A program made the position numbers and the translations under genes. A stretch of DNA of 9,752 nt from Bacillota bacterium (GTDB taxonomy: Bacteria; Bacillota; Desulfitobacteriia; Desulfitobacteriales; JAJXUE01), in the NCBI GenBank assembly GCA_021786555.1, contig JAJYNB010000329.1:1-9752 (forward strand), written 5' to 3'. Positions 5,782 through 9,752 of the stretch are shown here, piece after piece; position 1 is the first letter of the stretch, and each line of letters opens with the position of its first letter. A model generated the notes under the pieces. That model did no database searches. It was not told the origin of the DNA and saw only the letters and a program-made list of their open reading frames with translations.

Positions 5782-6834
5782 TCATAGGCTCACATCGGCG
5801 GGCATGCCAGGCCTTAAGCGGTCCTGTCCGCCGGTAACCTTGATTTTTACACCGAAAACCATATTAACCCGTTCTGAGGGAGTCTGAACATTTTTCGGGG
5901 TAAATTCTGCCTCCGTATTAATCTTAACGATTTTGCCGCTGAAGCTCTCCCCTGGGTAGGCATCCACATCAAACTTTACAGCCTGGCCGAGCTGCACCTT
6001 TGACAACTCATTTTCCGGCACATAGACCGTGAGGCTCAAATCCTGGGGATCGATAATTGTCACCAGGGGCATTCCCGGGCTGGCCAATTCTCCCCGTTCC
6101 AGGGCGACTGTCTCAATCACCCCGTCCAGAGGTGCTTTGATTTCAGCTTTCGCCAGCTGGGCCTCAGCCAGCTTGACAGCCGCCCCGGCCTGGTCCACCT
6201 GAGCAGAGGCTGCATCTTTAGCCTGGGATGTGGCGCCGGCTGCGACCAGGTCATACTGGGCCTGGGCCGAACGCACTTGAGCCTGGTACATCTCAAGCTG
6301 AGATTTGGCACTGTCCAGCCGGATTTGCAGGTCGGTCTGGGCAGACTGCATATTGGCTAGCTGAGCTTGAGCCTGAAGTTTGAGAGCTGGGTCCTGAGTG
6401 TTTTGCAAAGAATTTTGTGAATCGCTGATTTTAGTGTCAATATCGCTCAAGGCCGCTGTCAAATCATTGATCTGGACTTGGGCCCCGTTAGCCATGGCCT
6501 GTACCTGGTCGAGGTTCGCTTTGGCCGAGCGCACCTGCTCCAGCCTGGAACCGGCGCCCACTCCCCGCCTCTGTGCGTCCGCAGCGGTCCAGGCCGCCTG
6601 GGCCTGATCCAGTTGGTAGCGCAGCACGGTATCATCCAACCGCGCCAGAACATCCCCGGCCTTGACCTTGTTTCCCTCCACGGCTGGCAAATCCTTAACT
6701 GTACCCCCTGTCTCCGCGCTTATTACAACCTCCCTGGCCTCAATTGTACCGGAAATCCGCAAGGAATTCTCCCTGCCGCACCCGGCCGCAAATGCCAACC
6801 CCGCCAACATCAAAACCGCCAGCATTTTTTTCAC
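5782..6834 (-). CDS. HlyD-family membrane-fusion (adaptor) protein, lipoprotein-like
   Basis: The 350-residue product is an extracytoplasmic adaptor related to HlyD/YbhG/YhiI that works with the ABC exporter encoded next to it. Residues 1-18 form a signal peptide, and AFAAGC places a candidate lipid-modified Cys19, though the -3 residue is Ala rather than the favoured Leu. A lipoyl-like half follows (SGTIEAREVVISAETGGTV, about 28-46, continuing to 69). A long Ala/Gln-rich coiled coil spans about 70-225. The second lipoyl half holds IKAPLDGVIETVALERGELA, and a beta-barrel part holds LTVYVPENELSKVQLGQAV. The end, RLRPGMPADVSL, is typical. Start GTG 6834 lies eight bases after a G-rich ribosome site and two bases after the tetR stop. 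Confidence 0.93.
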   Translation of the reverse strand: MKKMLAVLMLAGLAFAAGCGRENSLRISGTIEAREVVISAETGGTVKDLPAVEGNKVKAGDVLARLDDTVLRYQLDQAQAAWTAADAQRRGVGAGSRLEQVRSAKANLDQVQAMANGAQVQINDLTAALSDIDTKISDSQNSLQNTQDPALKLQAQAQLANMQSAQTDLQIRLDSAKSQLEMYQAQVRSAQAQYDLVAAGATSQAKDAASAQVDQAGAAVKLAEAQLAKAEIKAPLDGVIETVALERGELASPGMPLVTIIDPQDLSLTVYVPENELSKVQLGQAVKFDVDAYPGESFSGKIVKINTEAEFTPKNVQTPSERVNMVFGVKIKVTGGQDRLRPGMPADVSL

Positions 6835-6836
6835 CG

Positions 6837-7547
6837 TTAAATCCCCCCCGCATCAGGCTTGCCGGGCAAACCGCCCGGCACCTCCCTGGTTGCCCGTACC
6901 CCGTTCAGAAAAATGTCAACGATCAAGTCAACATTGCGCCTGTCCCGCGCCTCCTGGGGATCTGAATCCTCCCAGGCCGGATTAGCGGTCTTCAACACCG
7001 AGTCAAACATTATATAGGTGAACACCGCGCCTACCAGGCTTCGAACCGCCGCAAAAGGATCAACGTCCCTAAAGATGCCCATTTTTACCCTGGCCTCAAA
7101 GTACTCTGATAACATCTGGGCAGCTTCAAAAATGACCCGGCCGAAAATCATCTGGCGGACCTCAGGGTGAAACTGGGCTTCATAAAACATTACCTTCACC
7201 AAATCAAGATTGGGCCGGATCAGTTCCAGCCTGTTATAAATCAGGCTTTTGAGGCTTTCCTCATCGGACTTGGCTGACATCTCGCTCATGATGCCTTTCA
7301 GAGTTTCTACCGCCAGGGAACCGGCCACATCCACCAGCAAATCCTTCTTTGTCTTAAAATAGCGGAAGATAGTTCCCTCCGCCACACCGGCCTCACGGGC
7401 GATTTCAGAAGTAGTGGCCCCCTTGAATCCTTTGCGGGCAAACACCTTGGCTGCCGCCGCCATAATTTCCTGCTTGCGCGGCATATCGTGCAAATTGTCT
7501 GGTCCCCCACGCCCCATCCTGTTGCCCGGGCTTTTCCCGGACGTCAC
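6837..7547 (-). CDS. TetR/AcrR-family transcriptional repressor
   Basis: A 236-residue regulator and the first gene of the exporter operon. The N-terminal helix-turn-helix domain is canonical: KQEIMAAAAKVFARKGFKGA, then TTSEIAREAGVAEGTIFRYF and KTKKDLLVDV (about residues 25-75). The C-terminal ligand and dimer domain is helical and not assignable to a ligand. The listed start is GTG 7547 behind AAGGAAAGGA. TetR proteins usually start closer to the recognition domain, so Met22 (MPRKQEI) or a TTG three codons before it are alternatives. A perfect palindrome overlaps the predicted transcription start, so autorepression of the whole operon until an inducer binds is likely. The stop lies two bases before the adaptor start. 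Confidence 0.93.
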   Translation of the reverse strand: MTSGKSPGNRMGRGGPDNLHDMPRKQEIMAAAAKVFARKGFKGATTSEIAREAGVAEGTIFRYFKTKKDLLVDVAGSLAVETLKGIMSEMSAKSDEESLKSLIYNRLELIRPNLDLVKVMFYEAQFHPEVRQMIFGRVIFEAAQMLSEYFEARVKMGIFRDVDPFAAVRSLVGAVFTYIMFDSVLKTANPAWEDSDPQEARDRRNVDLIVDIFLNGVRATREVPGGLPGKPDAGGI

Positions 7548-7569
7548 CGTCCTTTCCTTGGCTTAGATG

Positions 7570-7583
7570 AGTGAGTACTCACT
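7570..7583. promoter_or_regulatory. Probable TetR operator, perfect 14-bp palindrome
   Basis: AGTGAGTACTCACT is fully palindromic and lies 23 bases upstream of the tetR start, over the predicted transcription start near 7581. GTGAGT/ACTCAC-type palindromes are typical operators of TetR-family exporters' regulators. A repressor bound here would block initiation. Confidence 0.8.
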
Positions 7584-7587
7584 TATT

Positions 7588-7615
7588 ATTTTAACCAATT
7601 TTTACAGGGTTTCAA
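7588..7615 (-). promoter_or_regulatory. Sigma-A-type promoter of the tetR-exporter operon
   Basis: On the minus strand TTGAAA (7615-7610) and TAAAAT (7593-7588) are 16 bases apart; each matches consensus at five of six positions. The predicted start lies inside the palindrome at 7570-7583. No other promoter is needed for the downstream genes, which are tightly packed. Confidence 0.7.
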
Positions 7616-7625
7616 CCCCTTTTGA

Positions 7626-7672
7626 GCAGAAAAACCAAGAGGCTGCTGACCTGATTGGTCACACAGCCTCTT
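7626..7672 (-). terminator. Rho-independent terminator after the 171-residue gene
   Basis: AAGAGGCTG (7637-7645) pairs with CAGCCTCTT (7664-7672). Inside it TGACC (7647-7651) pairs with GGTCA (7657-7661). On the minus strand the stem is followed by GG and five T residues. It would stop leftward transcription from the gene ending at 7793 before it reaches the tetR promoter. Confidence 0.7.
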
Positions 7673-7792
7673 CCACCAAAGTTCATATCATTTAACCGCT
7701 GGGCCGCAGCCCACGTCCGAACGGCCTTAACGACCGGCAGGATAACCTTTACGCTAACCTTATGTCTCAGCTGGCTCCCTTTTGGCAGTTCT

Positions 7793-8308
7793 TCACGCCT
7801 GTCCCGGAATCTCCTGTTTCAAGGCTTTGATTAAATCCCATTTCCCGCTGTCCCAATTGTAAAACAGGAGCCAGATAAACTTATAGCGGCTCTGTGGAAC
7901 CTGAATCAATTGTTCGCAGCGGTTAAAATCGCTCATTCCGAATACTGCGGATACCACCCGGATCAACAAAGCCAGTTCATCTTTATGAGAATATCCCCTG
8001 GCCTTGTCCGCTTTTTGAGACAGCAGCTTATTTAAGCGTTCCAGATAGGTAGCCAGGTCTTCAGCCGGGTGATGGTCGGAAGCTGAGCGCCCAAGGAAAA
8101 TGCGGGCCTCCTCCGCATCGTAGAACAGATGGGCAACTTCAACGCCAATCTGCTGGCCGGTGTCGACATCCTCAATCACGATATCAGGCCGGTCGGCATG
8201 AAGAACAACCCGAAAGTCCGTTCCCAACTGCCGGTTTAGAGCCTCTACCAAATATTCGGCAGCGTTTTGTTCCAAAAGCCATTTTTCTTCATCCCGCACC
8301 ACGGTCAT
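7793..8308 (-). CDS. Hypothetical protein, possible PD-(D/E)xK-like fold
   Basis: A 171-residue soluble protein starts at ATG 8308, seven bases after GAGGTG, and stands as a single gene with its own terminator. After a helical start (WLLEQNAAEYLVEALNRQLG) comes VVLHADRPDIVIEDVDTG, then QQIGVEVAHLFYDAEEARI. Pro41-Asp42 and Glu57 in a G-V-E-V strand sit in the spacing common to nuclease-like proteins that read PDF-x(n)-GVEV. The later KLLSQKADKARGYSHKDELA and LLIRVVSAVF resemble the K-x(n)-Y-x(n)-LLI pattern of such proteins. The usual catalytic Lys two residues after Glu57 is Ala59, so activity is doubtful unless another lysine substitutes. The fold is an inference from pattern only; no partner methylase or toxin-antitoxin gene is adjacent. 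Confidence 0.75.
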   Translation of the reverse strand: MTVVRDEEKWLLEQNAAEYLVEALNRQLGTDFRVVLHADRPDIVIEDVDTGQQIGVEVAHLFYDAEEARIFLGRSASDHHPAEDLATYLERLNKLLSQKADKARGYSHKDELALLIRVVSAVFGMSDFNRCEQLIQVPQSRYKFIWLLFYNWDSGKWDLIKALKQEIPGQA

Positions 8309-8594
8309 TTTGACACCTCGGTTAAAGTTCTTCTGTTAATGGAGCGGTTCGGACGAAGGTCGCTGCGCCCAACCATAACAACCCGAGACTTCGGGGGGTC
8401 ATCTAAGGCTTTCCGTTAAGATTATGCCGAAAGATCCCGAATTAGACAGAAAGGCCATGTTGAACTTCACCTTGCTAAATATTAGCATCGCACCGGCCTT
8501 TAGGCAATCACCAGAACGAAAATTGCCCTATAGCAGGCATATTTGGATAGACCGGGCATAAACCTATAGCAAAATCCAAGGGGGAGGTGCGTTT
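8309..8594. other. Divergent intergenic region, 286 bp, with nested palindromes and repeats
   Basis: I see no gene here. It holds a palindrome, TGCTAA-ATA-TTAGCA (8473-8487), framed by a 7-bp inverted repeat AAAGGCC (8450-8456) / GGCCTTT (8495-8501). A possible plus-strand promoter, TTGAAC (8460-8465) and TAGCAT (8483-8488) with 17 bases between, overlaps the palindrome. CCTATAGCA occurs twice (8527-8535 and 8563-8571), each near a GGCATA. No known riboswitch motif was recognised on either strand. Confidence 0.45.
8460..8488 (+). promoter_or_regulatory. Candidate promoter and operator-like palindrome for the TIGR04086-type gene
   Basis: TTGAAC, 17 bases, then TAGCAT; each box matches consensus at four positions. 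The palindrome TGCTAA-ATA-TTAGCA at 8473-8487 covers the spacer end and the -10 box, where a repressor would block transcription. The leader to the ATG at 8595 would be about 100 bases. Tentative. Confidence 0.3.
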
Positions 8595-8954
8595 ATGCCT
8601 TTGTCCATTCAGCCCATTCTCAGGGGGATAGTTTATGCCATAATCACCGCCTTAATTTTAAGCGGTGTAATCGGAATTTTAACAAATCTGACAGGCATGC
8701 CGGAATCGGATATGATAAATACCGGAATTTTCGTGGCCAGTGTCTTCTTCGGCAGTCTGACGGCGGCCCGCCTGGCAGGCACGAAGGGGCTTTATTACGG
8801 TATCAGTGTGGCTGTGGGCGTTATCCTCCTCATCAGACTTATTTCTTCCATTATGCTGCCTGAGCCTTTTAGCTGGCTGGGTATAGCCGAAAAGACTTTA
8901 TACGCATTGGTCGCGGGAGCACTCGGCGGGGTGGTGGGAGTCACCCTGAAATAG
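8595..8954 (+). CDS. TIGR04086-type small membrane protein
   Basis: The 119-residue product resembles the TIGR04086 (YrzE-like) family of four-helix membrane proteins found across Firmicutes; their function is unknown. Helices lie at about 8-30 (ILRGIVYAIITALILSGVIG), 42-62 (NTGIFVASVFFGSLTAARLA), 65-87 (GLYYGISVAVGVILLIRLIS) and 97-117 (AEKTLYALVAGALGGVVGVT). The family's glycine-rich pattern, GSLTAARLAGTKGLYYG in the middle and GALGGVVG at the end, is clear. ATG 8595 follows AGGGGGAGGTG with good spacing. It is monocistronic, with a strong terminator 35 bases after its stop. It is not next to the secD/yajC genes that often neighbour the family. Confidence 0.85.
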   Translation: MPLSIQPILRGIVYAIITALILSGVIGILTNLTGMPESDMINTGIFVASVFFGSLTAARLAGTKGLYYGISVAVGVILLIRLISSIMLPEPFSWLGIAEKTLYALVAGALGGVVGVTLK

Positions 8955-8988
8955 GGAGTGTTCTTTTTCAGCTCGGGGAGATAACCAC

Positions 8989-9027
8989 AAAAATAATGGT
9001 CCGGGGTATTCCCGGGCCATTATTTTC
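8989..9027. terminator. Bidirectional rho-independent terminator, 16-bp stem
   Basis: The arms 8990-9005 and 9011-9026 pair over 16 bp with one T-G pair; the AT-rich outer part (AAAATAATGG / CCATTATTTT) gives a U-tail in both directions. It serves the rightward TIGR04086-type gene and the leftward pair ending at 9020. The TAA stop of the leftward peptide (9022-9020) lies inside the stem. Confidence 0.88.
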
Positions 9028-9157
9028 CCATGTACAGCAAGATTGTAATCCCTATAGCCAAATAGGCCAGGCCGAAGTACAGCCTGAAAGGATATCTGCA
9101 AGGTTCATCCCGGGCTTTAATCCGGGCGGCAACCCCCAGTTCAGCCGGATTTTCCAC
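9020..9157 (-). CDS. Small membrane peptide, 45 residues, unknown
   Basis: An open frame reaches back to a TTG at 9208 that overlaps the stop of the previous gene, but that start has no ribosome site. GTG 9157 lies nine bases after GGGAGG (9172-9167) and is the better choice, giving 45 residues that begin MENPAELGVAARIKARDEP. A polar, charged first half is followed by one membrane helix, YFGLAYLAIGITILLYMG, and a final Lys, so a single-pass peptide is expected. The stop lies in the terminator stem. It is 47 bases downstream of the NTF2-like gene and probably on the same transcript. I do not recognise the family; a small regulator or partner of the anchored protein upstream is possible but unproven. 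Confidence 0.5.
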   Translation of the reverse strand: MENPAELGVAARIKARDEPCRYPFRLYFGLAYLAIGITILLYMGK

Positions 9158-9204
9158 GCTGAGCCGCCTCCCCAATCCATTCCGGTTACCTGGGCCAACC
9201 TGCC

Positions 9205-9684
9205 TCAATCTGCCGGATTAACCATTTGTCTGGCAGAGGATTGCTTAGTCTCGATTGAGCTTATATACCACCCCCCGAGCCCCTGTACCAAGGTGATTGT
9301 CACGGTGTTGCGGGGGATTGTGCCCAGGGCTGAAACCCACACAGGCCTGCCGATGATTACGGCCGTTTGCTCCTCCATACTGGACTGCTGCAGGTAAAAA
9401 CCTGTAAACTGCAGGCTTCCATCTTGTTTACGCCAATCCTGCCAGGTTTTTATCTGTCCTCCTGCCTCTAGTTTGGTCCAGTAGCTCCGGGTAGTCAACG
9501 CCCGGGCTTTTAACCAATCCCCCCTTTCAACCGCCTTATAAAAGGCCTGTACGGCGTAAACCGGGTTGTGGGCGGTGTCCATGGGAGACAGGACCTGAGC
9601 TAAACGCGGTGATCCCTGCAGTGAGACTATGGCAACAACCCCCAGGCAGGCCAGTGCAATCACCCTTAAGTACCGCTTCCCCAC
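9205..9684 (-). CDS. Membrane-anchored or exported protein with NTF2-like domain
   Basis: The frame is open from an ATG at 9717, but that ATG lacks a ribosome site and sits in a hairpin. GTG 9684 is six bases after AGGAGGAGG and gives 159 residues. The N-terminus (MGKRYLRVIALACLGVVAIV) is basic then hydrophobic, a signal anchor or uncleaved signal without a lipobox. From about 40 the sequence NPVYAVQAFYKAVERGDWLK, then ARALTTRSYW, is the typical opening of NTF2-like/DUF4878-like extracytoplasmic domains. Strands follow: LQFTGFYLQQSSMEEQTAVI, VTITLVQGLGGWYISSIETK. The domain call rests on this pattern only. Such domains usually bind small ligands or stabilise other membrane proteins. The leader hairpin suggests translational control. 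Confidence 0.8.
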   Translation of the reverse strand: MGKRYLRVIALACLGVVAIVSLQGSPRLAQVLSPMDTAHNPVYAVQAFYKAVERGDWLKARALTTRSYWTKLEAGGQIKTWQDWRKQDGSLQFTGFYLQQSSMEEQTAVIIGRPVWVSALGTIPRNTVTITLVQGLGGWYISSIETKQSSARQMVNPAD

Positions 9685-9690
9685 GCAAAT

Positions 9691-9727
9691 CCTCCTCCTA
9701 AATGTTCTCTTGTACATTTTAGGAGGA
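9691..9727 (-). promoter_or_regulatory. Leader hairpin masking the Shine-Dalgarno of the NTF2-like gene
   Basis: On the minus strand UCCUCCUAAAAUGU (9727-9714) can pair with ACAUUUAGGAGGA (9705-9693), 13 bp with one bulged A and an 8-base loop (ACAAGAGA). The 3' arm covers most of the AGGAGGAGG ribosome site (9699-9691) of the gene starting at 9684. Opening the stem would expose the site, so an on/off switch at translation is plausible. Confidence 0.65.
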
Positions 9728-9752
9728 CAAGTTGGATTTAATGACTTATTTA

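Noticed and set aside
6117..6653. Minus-strand frames of about 64 codons inside the adaptor gene
   Set aside because: They are shifted frames within the coiled-coil coding sequence and lack starts with ribosome sites.
8527..8571. CCTATAGCA direct repeats as attachment or iteron sites
   Set aside because: Only two 9-base copies, with no integrase or replication gene nearby; kept only as a note in the spacer.
9158..9208. TTG at 9208 as start of the small membrane peptide
   Set aside because: It overlaps the previous stop but has no ribosome site, and the extra residues look like out-of-frame GC-rich sequence.
9685..9717. ATG at 9717 as start of the NTF2-like protein
   Set aside because: No ribosome site precedes it and it lies in the leader hairpin; GTG 9684 follows AGGAGGAGG at correct spacing.

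Overview
The window looks like chromosomal DNA from an anaerobic, spore-former-type Firmicute, most likely of the Desulfotomaculum/Pelotomaculum (Peptococcaceae) kind. This is inferred from strong AGGAGG-type ribosome sites, GTG and TTG starts, moderately high GC, a TIGR04086-type small membrane protein and the style of the cob genes. No rRNA, tRNA, transposase, phage gene or CRISPR array was seen.

Left part (1-2452, minus strand): the nucleotide-loop assembly genes of cobalamin synthesis in the order cobU, cobS, cobT. cobT is cut by the window edge after 185 codons. A DUF1003 membrane protein lies directly upstream in the same direction. CobU activates adenosylcobinamide to its GDP derivative, CobT makes alpha-ribazole phosphate, and CobS joins the two in the membrane. 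No B12-box riboswitch was recognised upstream.

Middle left (2453-3503): a 47-codon plus-strand gene, a hairpin terminator, an unrecognised 119-residue protein on the minus strand, and a gene-free stretch holding a diverged heptanucleotide repeat (CGARGTY-like) in inverted arrangement, bracketed by two oppositely oriented terminator-like hairpins.

Centre (3504-7620, minus strand): a compact exporter operon. It runs TetR-type repressor, HlyD-type adaptor with a lipoprotein-like signal, ABC ATPase, ABC-2 permease, then a small protein with a C-terminal membrane segment. Genes overlap or nearly abut. A good sigma-A-like promoter with a perfect 14-bp palindrome at the expected transcription start precedes the tetR gene, so the system is probably an autoregulated drug or toxic-compound exporter.

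Right part (7621-9752): a terminator, an orphan 171-residue protein with a possible PD-(D/E)xK-like core, a 286-bp gene-free stretch, a TIGR04086-type four-helix membrane protein on the plus strand, a strong bidirectional terminator, then on the minus strand a 45-codon membrane peptide and an exported or membrane-anchored NTF2-like protein. The leader of the last gene folds into a hairpin that masks its own Shine-Dalgarno sequence. This is the most interesting regulatory signal in the window.

Several starts were corrected from the longest open frame by ribosome-site position: the ATPase (5768), the small protein after the permease (3842), the membrane peptide (9157) and the NTF2-like protein (9684).
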